DNA of 64,000 bases, taken from positions 620,001-684,000 of the forward strand of contig NZ_VEGI01000001.1 of assembly GCF_007679325.1 (NCBI RefSeq), given 5' to 3'. The first letter of the stretch is position 1. Each line of letters opens with the position of its first letter. This DNA comes from Arthrobacter sp. U41. GTDB lineage: Bacteria > Actinomycetota > Actinomycetes > Actinomycetales > Micrococcaceae. Below, piece after piece: positions 26,917-35,409 of this stretch. The notes beneath the pieces are model-generated. The model did not search any database and was not told where the DNA came from. It worked only from the letters and a program-made list of their open reading frames with translations. The translations under genes were made by a program, and so were the position numbers.

Positions 26917-28655
26917 CGCGGAGCCTCCATCAGTTGGTGATAAGCGAGGGTCAGGGAGTGGGCATTTGCCCGCCAGGTGCGAGTGTCCAGCACCTCTCGC
27001 CTTCCAGCCTGCCCCAAGCGGAACCGAAGCTCCTCGGAGCCGAGCAGCCGTTCCAGTTTAGTCGCGAAGTCGAGTCGATCCCCCGCCAAGGCCAGAAGCC
27101 CGTTGGTGTCGTCGCTCACAATCTCTTCAAGTGCCGGGAGCCGGCTCGCCAAGACCGGTCGGGAGGAAGCCAGGGCCTCCACCGGTTTGAGTGGGGTCAC
27201 TGAGCGGGTGACATCAAGATCCTTACGCGGGACCACAAAGACATCCAAAGCCTGGTGATATAGGGGGGCATGATCTCGCGGAACGCGGCCGGCAAACATG
27301 ATGCGGTGTTCAAACGCGCTTCGCCGAGCCAGCTCTTTCAGGGACGGCAGCGACGTGCCATCGCCGACAATCAACAGACGAAGTTCGGGATAGGAGGGGG
27401 CTAAAAGGCCAAAAACGGCGATCAGGTCATCGATGCCCTCATACGGCACGAGACTGCTCACAGTGCCGATGTAGGTACCCTGTTCGGGAAGACCCAGCCC
27501 CTGTCTCGCCTTGGCCGCGTCCAGCGGTTCCTCAAGGAAGTCCCCGCCAACGGCGTTGGGAGCGATAATGATCTTTTCTTCCGGGACACCCGAGGCGGCG
27601 ATGTTGGCTTTCATGGCCTCCCCCAGCGTGACGACCAGATGCGCGTCTCGCATAACCTCGACCTCGCGTTGCTGGAACAGACGGTACTTTTCGCTGTCGC
27701 GGGCCACCGGACCACGGGTGGAGGCCCAGGTGTCCGCCAACTGACCACGAACTTCGTACACCCAAGGGATGTCCAGTGCCTCTGCCACGGCCCGGACCAC
27801 CATGCCGTTGACGAAGTGCGTGGTGGTATGAAGAACGCTCGGCCTGAATTCCAAAGCCACGCTCAGCAGTTCCTCCGCCTGTTGCTGAAGGCGCGCGTCC
27901 AGCGTCGCGGCCAGGCGAGCGGGGAGCAGCCGCCGGTAGCGCACCCCGTCCACCACGTCGTTGGAGTGGGCGCGCAGTTTGCCCACCTGCACGGGATAGC
28001 CGAGCCGTGTGACCGCGAGGACGTCCCAGCCCTCTTGTTGCTGTGCCGCCATGATCGAGTGGGACCGCTGGGCATAGCCGCTGGCCGTGTGGGGCAGGGA
28101 GTTGGTCAGCAGATGAAGGACCCTGTTGCGAACCGGCGTGTAGTCTCGCCGGCCCAGCGCTGGCGCAGCCCCTTGGAATACCGCCAATTCGCCTGCCAAA
28201 CGGGCCTGCAGGCGGCGTCCGGATGCACCGGAGCCTTCGAGGGCAGCCACGGCGGCGGTCATGGCGCCGTCATGCCAGAGCCGTCGCGCTTGTGCAGCCT
28301 GGTAACCCCGGGAGTTTTGTGCACCCGCCAGCAGCGCATCCGAAAGCGCCGGCAGATTCGCGGCGGTTGCGATGTCGGCGAGTCTTCTTGCGTGCACGCC
28401 CGCGACCGTACGGTCAGCGCCGAGCCGGAGGCGCCTCGTGACGTCGCCCTCGTCACCCAGTGTGAGCGAGGCGAGCAAGACGGGAACGGACAGGGAGTTC
28501 TTCGGGGAGATTGCGCACACCAGCCGTGCCGCCGGGTGGACCACTGACGCGGGCAGCCGCCGGGACAGCTGGAGGGACAGCACCATGGGATCGTCCGTCA
28601 GGTGCTGCAGCACGGTATGCGCGGCGAGCCGCGCATTGGTCAAAAGCTGCATCAT
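26913..28655 (-). CDS. Glycosyltransferase family 4 with N-terminal helical extension
   Basis: A 580-residue protein and first gene of the six-gene glycan operon. Residues 1-170 are Ala/Leu/Arg-rich, helical and unfamiliar, possibly a membrane-association or protein-binding region. The GT-B domain follows (NSLPHTASGYAQRSH, WVYEVRGQLADTWAS, IGTVSSLVPYEGIDDL, VTPLKPVEALASSRPV). It resembles the GT4 module of the 1,477-residue protein. ATG at 28653-28655 has no obvious Shine-Dalgarno sequence. Its end overlaps the TTG of the permease. Donor sugar and linkage are unknown. Confidence 0.86.
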   Translation of the reverse strand: MMQLLTNARLAAHTVLQHLTDDPMVLSLQLSRRLPASVVHPAARLVCAISPKNSLSVPVLLASLTLGDEGDVTRRLRLGADRTVAGVHARRLADIATAANLPALSDALLAGAQNSRGYQAAQARRLWHDGAMTAAVAALEGSGASGRRLQARLAGELAVFQGAAPALGRRDYTPVRNRVLHLLTNSLPHTASGYAQRSHSIMAAQQQEGWDVLAVTRLGYPVQVGKLRAHSNDVVDGVRYRRLLPARLAATLDARLQQQAEELLSVALEFRPSVLHTTTHFVNGMVVRAVAEALDIPWVYEVRGQLADTWASTRGPVARDSEKYRLFQQREVEVMRDAHLVVTLGEAMKANIAASGVPEEKIIIAPNAVGGDFLEEPLDAAKARQGLGLPEQGTYIGTVSSLVPYEGIDDLIAVFGLLAPSYPELRLLIVGDGTSLPSLKELARRSAFEHRIMFAGRVPRDHAPLYHQALDVFVVPRKDLDVTRSVTPLKPVEALASSRPVLASRLPALEEIVSDDTNGLLALAGDRLDFATKLERLLGSEELRFRLGQAGRREVLDTRTWRANAHSLTLAYHQLMEAPR

Positions 28656-28738
28656 CGGAATACTGCAGACCGCAGTCGGCCCAGCGCCGGTCGGCCGACC
28701 AGAGCCGCGCCAACGGCTGATTCTTGTACCACGGTCAA

Positions 28739-29467
28739 TTACTTACCTGCTCTGGCAGCCAGGCCGCGGCTCTTTCCGCCGAGAAACCGGAAATAGGCAA
28801 AGCCGAGTCCCAGCAAAATAAGAACGGTGACGATCTGAACCGACAGTGGGCTGCCGGTGGCAGTAGCCACGGCCGCCTGAATTTCGGCCGTGACGATCAC
28901 CGGTGGCTCGGCCGGGGCGGCCGCTACAGCAGGTTCCGTTGTTCGCGCGGGTTTCGGAGTCAGCGATGGTGAGGGTGTCGGCCTCGCGGTTGCACTGGCC
29001 TCCTTGGAGGGAGGCTCTGCCGCCGGCCGATCGGCCGGCATGACGCCGGGCAGTGGCCCAACCACAGCACCGGGTGCCTGTGGAGCGAGGAGGGGCGCAC
29101 CGGGTGCCACGAAAGCAGGCGGAGGCGTGTAGGCCGCCGGCGGGGTCGCCATCGGCGCCGGGGTGAGCACAGGTGGCTGGACAACGGGAGGCTGGACGGG
29201 GCCAGGCTGGACCGGGACAGGCTGGACGGGGGCTGGCTCAACGGGTGCGGGCTCAACCGGCGCCGGCTCAACCGGTGCGGGCTCCACCGGTGCGGGCTCC
29301 ACCGGAGCCGGAGGGGATGGCTCGGGGGGTAAAAGTATGGTCAGCGGATCCGTAAGGGCAGCATCGTCAGCGTATGCCGCCGGGGCCGCGGCACCCACGC
29401 AAAGGGCAAGCAGGAGCGCGCACGCGCCCGCGCGTGCAGATCTCAGTTTTTGGCTGCGCGACGTCAT
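28739..29467 (-). CDS. Proline-rich, repeat-containing membrane-tethered surface protein
   Basis: A 242-residue exported protein. A signal peptide (residues about 1-33, ending in AYA) is followed by a Pro/Ala/Val-rich stalk with PVEPA pentapeptide repeats, a second Pro-rich stretch, and a C-terminal hydrophobic helix (about 208-228) with a basic tail. No LPXTG motif is present, so it is probably held in the membrane rather than sorted by sortase. The start ATG at 29465-29467 lies seven bases after GGGGGAGGG. Such stalks span peptidoglycan in other bacteria. The function is unknown. It is 83 bases upstream of the glycan operon, same strand. Confidence 0.78.
   Translation of the reverse strand: MTSRSQKLRSARAGACALLLALCVGAAAPAAYADDAALTDPLTILLPPEPSPPAPVEPAPVEPAPVEPAPVEPAPVEPAPVQPVPVQPGPVQPPVVQPPVLTPAPMATPPAAYTPPPAFVAPGAPLLAPQAPGAVVGPLPGVMPADRPAAEPPSKEASATARPTPSPSLTPKPARTTEPAVAAAPAEPPVIVTAEIQAAVATATGSPLSVQIVTVLILLGLGFAYFRFLGGKSRGLAARAGK
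29235..29309. repeat. Five 15-bp tandem repeats encoding PVEPA
   Basis: Five adjacent 15-base units begin at 29235, 29250, 29265, 29280 and 29295 and differ at only a few positions. Degenerate units extend to the lower-coordinate side. They encode the stalk of the proline-rich protein on the minus strand, so the copy number could vary between strains without a frameshift. Confidence 0.9.
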
Positions 29468-29661
29468 CGACAGGCCCTCCCCCACGTCCGAGATTGAATT
29501 CAATGTGCGCGGTTGTGGCAAGACCTAACGTCGTTGTCGGCAGCGCCCCAGAGTTGCACGGTTCGACCCAAGTGTACTCGACGGTACGGCGCCAAATAGT
29601 CAACTGCTGCCTCAACGGCGGGCTGGCCGTAACTGACGTTTGGCGGGGATAGGCTTAAACC

Positions 29662-30165
29662 ATGCAGCTCTTCCGTCTCCCGGCTTCCGCACGTCCGCTC
29701 CGCATTCTGGCCACGGCGGCAGTCGCAGCGATCCTGCTCAGCGCCTGCTCTCCGGTGGTGGACGTCACTCCCGCCAAGGACGCGGCGAACGCAGCATGTG
29801 CCCCCATGATGGTGGCGCTTCCGGATACCATCGGCGAGGCCAAGCTGCGCAAGACCAACAGCCAGGCTACCGCTGCCTGGGGCGATCCATCCCTGGTAAT
29901 CCTGCGCTGCGGCGTGAACGTTCCGGGGCCGACAACGGACCGCTGCGTCAGCGTGAACGGCGTCGATTGGGTCATCAAGGAAGGCAACCCGGTATGGACC
30001 CTGACCACTTTTGGACGCGAACCCGCCACGGAAATCCTCATGGACCCGGACAAAATCAGCTCCGCCACCGTCCTGGCAGACCTCGCCGCCGCGGCCGCGA
30101 AGGTGCCCGCGGAGCGGAACTGCGTGGGCCAGGCGGACCTGCAGAACCTGCCGCCCAGCCAGTAG
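29662..30165 (+). CDS. DUF3515-family lipoprotein
   Basis: A 167-residue protein with a signal sequence and lipobox (LLSAC near residue 29), followed by a DUF3515 domain in which conserved Cys residues (AACAPMM, LRCGV, DRCVSV, NCVG) may form disulphides outside the membrane. The family is widespread in actinobacteria and has no proven function; it is typically next to ddl and thiL. Here ddl is its convergent neighbour, three bases away, but thiL is 23 kb to the left, consistent with an insertion. Confidence 0.86.
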   Translation: MQLFRLPASARPLRILATAAVAAILLSACSPVVDVTPAKDAANAACAPMMVALPDTIGEAKLRKTNSQATAAWGDPSLVILRCGVNVPGPTTDRCVSVNGVDWVIKEGNPVWTLTTFGREPATEILMDPDKISSATVLADLAAAAAKVPAERNCVGQADLQNLPPSQ

Positions 30166-30168
30166 GCC

Positions 30169-31308
30169 CTACCGCAGGCCGGTCCTGCGGTGCAGCGCCA
30201 GGTGGATCAGTTCGTCGATCAGCTCCGCGTAGCCCAGGCCGGAGGCCTTCCACATCTGCGGGTACATGCTCTTCGGCGTGAACCCGGGCATGGTGTTGAT
30301 CTCGTTGATGATGAGTTCGCCGTCGGGTGTATAGAAGAAGTCCACCCGGCTCAGGCCCTCGGCGCCGACGGCGTCGAACGCGACGGCGGCCAGCTCACGG
30401 ACCCGGGCGATGGCCTCATCCGGGAGGTCGGCCGGGCAGCTGAGGGCCGCGGCGTCGTCCACGTATTTGGCGTTGAAGTCGTAGAACTCGTGCCCGCCGC
30501 CGGCCACCGAAATTTCGCCGGGCATGGACGTGCGGGGAGCGTCGGTCCCCCGGCCCTCCAGCACGGCGCATTCAATTTCGCGGCCCACGATGCCGGCCTC
30601 GATCACAAGCTTGGGGTCATGTTCGCGGGCGGCCTCGATCGCGGCGTCGAGGCCTTCGAGGGAGTCCACCTTGGAGATGCCCATGGACGAGCCCGCCCGC
30701 GCGGGCTTGACGAAGACCGGGAAGCCGAGCTGGTCCACGCGCTTGCGGACGGTCTCGGGATCGTTGCGCCACTGCCGGTCCGTGACGGCGATGTACGGCC
30801 CCACCCGGAGTCCGGCGGATTCAAACACCACCTTCATGAAGTGCTTGTCCATGCCGACAGCGGACGCCAGCACGCCGGCCCCCACGTAGCGGGTGTCGGA
30901 GAGTTCCAGGAAGCCCTGGATGGTGCCGTCCTCGCCGAACGGGCCGTGCAGCAGCGGGAACACAACATCCACGGCGCCGAGTTCCTGCGGAACCTCGTTC
31001 GGGGCTGCCACGATCAGCTGGTGTTCGCCGCCGATTTCGGTGAGCGCCACCGTCCGGGCTGAGGCCGCAACCTCGGGCAGGGACGAGGCCGAGAGGGACC
31101 AGTCGTGAGTGTCGCCGGACGCCAGCACCCACTGGCCGGTCTTGGCGATCCCGATCGGGATGACCTCATACTTGGTCTGGTCGATGGCGCCGAGGACCCC
31201 GGCCGCCGTCACGCAGCTGACGGCGTGTTCGCTGGAACGGCCGCCGAACAGCACAGCCACGCGGGGCCGGGAGGCCTGGCCTTCTGGGTTCACGTTTTGT
31301 TCAGTCAC
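30169..31308 (-). CDS. ddl: D-alanine--D-alanine ligase
   Basis: A 379-residue ATP-grasp ligase that makes the D-Ala-D-Ala end of peptidoglycan precursors. It shows VLFGGRSSEHAVS at the N-terminus, PLLHGPFGEDGTIQG, the ATP-grasp strands VFVKPARAGSSMG, the omega-loop region EFYDFNAKYVD, and the metal-binding block INEINTMPGFT. The start is GTG at 31306-31308, two bases after the gpsA stop, so the genes are co-transcribed. The EFYDF-YVD loop is of the D-Ala rather than D-Lac type, an inference from the known Tyr in that loop. Confidence 0.95.
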   Translation of the reverse strand: MTEQNVNPEGQASRPRVAVLFGGRSSEHAVSCVTAAGVLGAIDQTKYEVIPIGIAKTGQWVLASGDTHDWSLSASSLPEVAASARTVALTEIGGEHQLIVAAPNEVPQELGAVDVVFPLLHGPFGEDGTIQGFLELSDTRYVGAGVLASAVGMDKHFMKVVFESAGLRVGPYIAVTDRQWRNDPETVRKRVDQLGFPVFVKPARAGSSMGISKVDSLEGLDAAIEAAREHDPKLVIEAGIVGREIECAVLEGRGTDAPRTSMPGEISVAGGGHEFYDFNAKYVDDAAALSCPADLPDEAIARVRELAAVAFDAVGAEGLSRVDFFYTPDGELIINEINTMPGFTPKSMYPQMWKASGLGYAELIDELIHLALHRRTGLR

Positions 31309-31310
31309 GC

Positions 31311-32363
31311 TCAGTAATCGCCTTCGGGTTTCAGGTCCCGGGACAGCAGCAGCGGTCCCAGTTCGTCGACGGACAGCTTTCCGGCCAGCACGGCGACCAC
31401 CGCCGCGGTGATGGGCATCTCGACGCCGAGCTTGCCGGCCAGTTCATGGACAGCCTGCGCTGACTTGATGCCCTCGGCGGTCTGCGTCATTTCGGCCGTC
31501 ACCTCGTCCAGGGTGAGGCCCTTGCCCAGCAGCCGTCCGGCCGTGTGGTTCCGGGACAGCGGCGAGGAACACGTCGCCACGAGGTCGCCCAGGCCGGCCA
31601 GGCCGGCCATCGTCTGCACCTCGCCGCCCAGGGCGAGCGAGAGCCTCGAGGTTTCCGCGAGTCCGCGCGTGATGACCGACGCCTTGGTGTTGTCGCCCAT
31701 CCGTTTGCCCTCGCAGATGCCGACGGCCAGCGCGATGATGTTTTTGACGATCCCGCCGATCTCGACGCCTACGACGTCGCCCGTGGTGTACGGGCGGAAA
31801 TAGGGTGCGGTGCAACTGCGCGCGATCCAGCCGGCAGCAATCGGGTCGGAGCAGGCCACCACGGACGCAGTGGGCTCCTCCCGGGCGATTTCCATGGCCA
31901 GGTTGGGTCCGGAGACCACGGCGATCCGGCTGGCGGGAACACCGAGCTCCTCGGAGATGACTTCGCTCATCCGGGCGTCGGAGTGCAGCTCGAGTCCCTT
32001 CATCAGGGACACCACCAGGGCTCCGGGCTCCACGAGGCTTTTCCATTCGCGCAGTTGCGGCCTCAGGGTCTGGGCCGGAACTGCCAGGACCACCAGCTGC
32101 GCACCTGCGAGCACGTCCGCGACGTCGGTGGATGCGGTGATGCTCGGGGGAAGGGCGATGTCCTTGAGGTACTGCTCGTTGCGGTGCTTCAGGTTGACCT
32201 GGTCAACAACTTCGCCGCGCCGTCCCCAGAGCCGGATCTCGCGGTCGACGCCGGAGGCCGTGGCGGCATCAGCCAGGATCTTCGCAAAGGTGGTCCCCCA
32301 GGACCCTGCCCCGAGGACGGCCACCGTGGTGGCGGCGCCCTCCCCGCCGAAGTCCGCGGTCAT
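31311..32363 (-). CDS. gpsA: NAD(P)H-dependent glycerol-3-phosphate dehydrogenase
   Basis: A 350-residue dehydrogenase that reduces dihydroxyacetone phosphate to sn-glycerol 3-phosphate for phospholipid synthesis. It has the Rossmann GAGSWGTTFAKIL, the SLMKGLE segment, GPNLAMEIAREEPTA, catalytic-Lys region VEIGGIVKNIIA, and GLGDLVATCSSPLSRN. ATG 32361-32363 overlaps the plsC stop (ATGA), so both lipid genes are coupled: GpsA makes the acceptor backbone and PlsC acts two steps later. Confidence 0.96.
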   Translation of the reverse strand: MTADFGGEGAATTVAVLGAGSWGTTFAKILADAATASGVDREIRLWGRRGEVVDQVNLKHRNEQYLKDIALPPSITASTDVADVLAGAQLVVLAVPAQTLRPQLREWKSLVEPGALVVSLMKGLELHSDARMSEVISEELGVPASRIAVVSGPNLAMEIAREEPTASVVACSDPIAAGWIARSCTAPYFRPYTTGDVVGVEIGGIVKNIIALAVGICEGKRMGDNTKASVITRGLAETSRLSLALGGEVQTMAGLAGLGDLVATCSSPLSRNHTAGRLLGKGLTLDEVTAEMTQTAEGIKSAQAVHELAGKLGVEMPITAAVVAVLAGKLSVDELGPLLLSRDLKPEGDY

Positions 32364-33169
32364 TTGGCGCCGTCCGCGCCGGGTGCCGTCCCCGCGTCGG
32401 ACGTTCCGTCGTCGGTTCCCCCGGCTTTTCCGCCCTGTTCGATGAAGCGGCCGTGCGTGGACTGGTTGTGGGCCGTGGGATCCCAGCGGACCAGCGGAGG
32501 CTGACCGCCGCGGAGGGTCGCCAGCAGCTCGGTGATGGCCTCCATGATCACACTAGTGGCTTCGGTGAGCGTGGCTTTGTCCAGCGGACGTCCGGCGAAC
32601 GCGCTCAGGTCCACCGGGTCGCCCACCACTAGGCGCGAAGTCTTCCGCGGGAAGATGTACATCCGTTTGGCATAGCGCGGAAGGACCTCGTGGGCACCCC
32701 AATGCGCCATCGGCACCACGGGGATCCCGCCTTCAAGCGCCATGCGCGCGGCACCGGTATGGCCCTTCATCGGCCACAGCTCAGGGTCCCGGGTCAGTGT
32801 GCCCTCGGGGTAGATGATGATGGCGCCGCCTTCATCCACCACTTCCTTGGCGATCTGCAGCGAACGGTTCGCGCCCGACGACGACCGTTCCACCGGGACC
32901 TGCTTGGTGGCGCGGAGCACGAAGCCCAGCACAGGCACCTTGAAGAGTCCCGCCTTGGCCAGGAAGCGCGGCATCCGCTTCTGGTTGTAGAGCATGTGCG
33001 CCACCACCAGGGGATCAATTTCGGTGCAATGGTTGGGAGCTGCGATGAAGCCGCCGGCAGGCAGCTTCTCCACGCCGATCCATTCCTTGCGCATCAAAAG
33101 GTTCATGATGGGCCGGACGATCCCGGCAACGACCACAAACGTGGTGTGGCTCTTGGCCGATTCCTTCAC
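32360..33169 (-). CDS. plsC: 1-acyl-sn-glycerol-3-phosphate acyltransferase
   Basis: A 269-residue acyltransferase making phosphatidic acid. It contains the catalytic NHCTEIDPL block (NHxxxxD) near residue 46, the substrate-binding YPEGTLTRD motif, and VVPMAHWGAHEVLP. One N-terminal hydrophobic stretch may anchor it in the membrane. The last 35 residues are Gly/Asp/Ala-rich and probably disordered. GTG 33167-33169 is chosen because it follows the murA stop and a GGGGA sequence; a start 18 codons earlier would run into murA. Confidence 0.92.
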   Translation of the reverse strand: MKESAKSHTTFVVVAGIVRPIMNLLMRKEWIGVEKLPAGGFIAAPNHCTEIDPLVVAHMLYNQKRMPRFLAKAGLFKVPVLGFVLRATKQVPVERSSSGANRSLQIAKEVVDEGGAIIIYPEGTLTRDPELWPMKGHTGAARMALEGGIPVVPMAHWGAHEVLPRYAKRMYIFPRKTSRLVVGDPVDLSAFAGRPLDKATLTEATSVIMEAITELLATLRGGQPPLVRWDPTAHNQSTHGRFIEQGGKAGGTDDGTSDAGTAPGADGAK

Positions 33170-33179
33170 CTGGTCCCCG

Positions 33180-34505
33180 CTACTCGGCCGGGGTGATGTC
33201 GAAATCGGCGCCCAGACCGGCAAGCTTCTCCGTAAAGCGCTCGTAGCCGCGGTTGATGATGTCGATTCCGGTGACCCGTGACGTGCCGCTGGCAGCCAGT
33301 GCCGCGATCAGGTGGCTGAACCCGCCGCGCAGGTCCGGCACGTCGATGTCCGTGCCGGTCAGCTGGGCGGGACCGGAAATCACGGCTGAATGCAGGAAGT
33401 TGCGCTGTCCGAAACGGCACGGGACGCTGCCCAGGCATTCGCGGTGCACCTGGATGTTGGCGCCCATCCGGATGAGGGCGTCGGTGAAGCCGAACCGGTT
33501 TTCGTACACGGTTTCGTGGACAATCGACACGCCCTCGGCCTGCGTCAGGGCGACGATCAGCGGCTGCTGCCAGTCGGTCATGAACCCGGGGTGCACGTCC
33601 GTCTCCAAGACCAGCGGGTTGAGCTTGCCGCCCTTGTGGTAGAAGCGGATGCCGTCATCCCCGATGTCCATTCCGCCGCCCACCTTGCGGTAGGTGTTGA
33701 GGAACGTCATCATGTCGCGCTGGGTGGCGCCCTCGACGAAGATGTCGCCGCGGGTGACCAGCGCCGCGGAGGCCCAGGACGCAGACTCGTTGCGGTCCGA
33801 GAGGGCGCGGTGGTTGTAGCCGCCCAGGTCCGGGACACCCTCGATGCGGATGGTGCGGTCCGTCTGGACGCTGATGATGGCGCCCATCTTCTGCAGCACC
33901 GCGATGAGGTCAACAATCTCCGGCTCGGTGGCCGCGCCGGAAAGCTCGGTGATGCCCTCGGCCCGCGTGGCGCTCAGCAAAACCTGTTCGGTGGCGCCCA
34001 CGGACGGGTACGGCAGCGAAATCTTGGCGCCCTTGAGGCCGCCGGGCGCGGAGATGTGGATGCCGCCGGGACGCTTCTCCACCACAGCGCCGAACTGCCG
34101 CAGCACGTTCAGGTGGTAGTCGATGGGACGGTCGCCGATCTTGCAGCCGCCCAGATCGGGGATGAAAGCCTCCCCGATCGCGTGGATCAAGGGACCGCAC
34201 AGCAGGATCGGGATACGGGAGTCACCGGCGTGCGCGTCGATGGCCGTGTGGGAGGCCGTCTTCGCGTTGGTCGGATCGAGAGTAAGGTCCCCCGTGACGG
34301 GGTCCTTCTCGACGGTGACCCCGTGGAGCTGGAGCAGGCTGGTGACAACCTCGACGTCCTTGATTTCAGGAACGTTGCGCAGCACGGACGGCTCGTTCCC
34401 CAGCAGGGCAGCCACCATGGCCTTGGGGACAAGATTCTTGGCCCCACGCACGGTGACGCGGCCAGTCAGCGGGACGCCTCCGCGGATTGTCAGAACACTA
34501 CTCAT
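33180..34505 (-). CDS. murA: UDP-N-acetylglucosamine 1-carboxyvinyltransferase
   Basis: A 441-residue enzyme of the EPSP-synthase fold that transfers enolpyruvate from PEP to UDP-GlcNAc, the first committed step of peptidoglycan synthesis and the target of fosfomycin. The active-site loop reads GGCKIGDRPID, with the reactive Cys retained, so fosfomycin sensitivity at this enzyme would be expected. Other family blocks are GAKNLVPKAMVAALL, PSVGATEQVLLSA and RGGFSHLIAALAA. It heads the murA-plsC-gpsA-ddl envelope operon. Confidence 0.95.
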   Translation of the reverse strand: MSSVLTIRGGVPLTGRVTVRGAKNLVPKAMVAALLGNEPSVLRNVPEIKDVEVVTSLLQLHGVTVEKDPVTGDLTLDPTNAKTASHTAIDAHAGDSRIPILLCGPLIHAIGEAFIPDLGGCKIGDRPIDYHLNVLRQFGAVVEKRPGGIHISAPGGLKGAKISLPYPSVGATEQVLLSATRAEGITELSGAATEPEIVDLIAVLQKMGAIISVQTDRTIRIEGVPDLGGYNHRALSDRNESASWASAALVTRGDIFVEGATQRDMMTFLNTYRKVGGGMDIGDDGIRFYHKGGKLNPLVLETDVHPGFMTDWQQPLIVALTQAEGVSIVHETVYENRFGFTDALIRMGANIQVHRECLGSVPCRFGQRNFLHSAVISGPAQLTGTDIDVPDLRGGFSHLIAALAASGTSRVTGIDIINRGYERFTEKLAGLGADFDITPAE

Positions 34506-34556
34506 ATACCGGTTTCCTCACGACTACTCGCCCCCAAATCCTTACAAAGGCACTTG

Positions 34557-35357
34557 CTAAGCATAGGAGCTAGCGTTACCGATCTGAAATACGGCACGAT
34601 CCACTCTCTCCTCGGACCTCTCGCCTGTGAGGGAGGTCATTGTCCTCACATCAGCGATTCGTTGCGCGATCCAGGAGTTGGCTGCGGCCCCGAACGGGAT
34701 TGGTGCCGCACCTGCGTCGTTTCGCGGTGCCGCCACGCACAGCTCCTCCGGAAGGGTTTCAACGGAGAAGCCGAGAGAACGGATATGGGCGCAGCATTCA
34801 GCGAAGTAGGCGTTCAGCTCGAGTGTCGTGGTACCCGGATCTTGGGAGTCGCCCGTTTCGCTGTTGACTACTTCCGCCCAAGGCGTGTCTATGACTATGG
34901 TCCGGTCGCGCATGCCAAGCTCTGTCAACGCCTTGAAGAGCCGGGTGGCCGCCGCTTCCCAGAGCGTCCAGTGCCTCTCAGTTACCGGGGAAATTATGGT
35001 CTGCGTACCCCTGATCGTGTCCAACAAACCTGAATTGCGCAGCTCCGGAGTGAGCGTCACGAAGGTTCCGTCCGGGAGGCGGACCACTCCGTGGCGCTCA
35101 TCTGCCAGGTTTATGACCAAGACGTCAAGATCGCTGGCGTACCGACGGACACGCTTGAGCAAGGTGGACTTGATGTCGTCTTCCAAGGCAACGTTTGGTA
35201 CCTCCTCGGCAGGAACCTCGAGGAGGACGGCAGGGCGGGACAGCGCACTGATCATCGATTGACCGGCAACATGGCGGAGCAGTCTGAAATCGGAATCCAT
35301 GTCGCCGATTACGTCCGGGGACACAGCACTTCCATAGATCATCACGTTTTTGGGCAT
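34557..35357 (-). CDS. DUF6270-like protein of unknown function
   Basis: A 266-residue protein that begins MIYGSAVSPDV and continues with AGQSMISALSRP. This resembles DUF6270-type proteins, which usually start with a GSCVSRD-like motif, so the Cys appears to be Ala here. Residues about 75-180 look like an alternating alpha/beta fold (LDVLVINLADER, TIVIDTPWAEV), and the whole may be SGNH/GDSL-like. Such proteins are often found in glycan loci. It sits alone between murA and leuD with lower GC than either. ATG 35355-35357 has AAGG at good spacing. The family call is from memory and tentative. Confidence 0.7.
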   Translation of the reverse strand: MPKNVMIYGSAVSPDVIGDMDSDFRLLRHVAGQSMISALSRPAVLLEVPAEEVPNVALEDDIKSTLLKRVRRYASDLDVLVINLADERHGVVRLPDGTFVTLTPELRNSGLLDTIRGTQTIISPVTERHWTLWEAAATRLFKALTELGMRDRTIVIDTPWAEVVNSETGDSQDPGTTTLELNAYFAECCAHIRSLGFSVETLPEELCVAAPRNDAGAAPIPFGAAANSWIAQRIADVRTMTSLTGERSEERVDRAVFQIGNASSYA

Positions 35358-35409
35358 TAAAGAACCTTAACAGAGGCGCCGTGGCTCCCGGCTCAGGACG
35401 CCTGAAGCC

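Noticed and set aside
33390..35033. A 547-codon plus-strand open frame opposite murA and the DUF6270-like gene
   Set aside because: It is a shadow of murA, with no ribosome site and no known motif.
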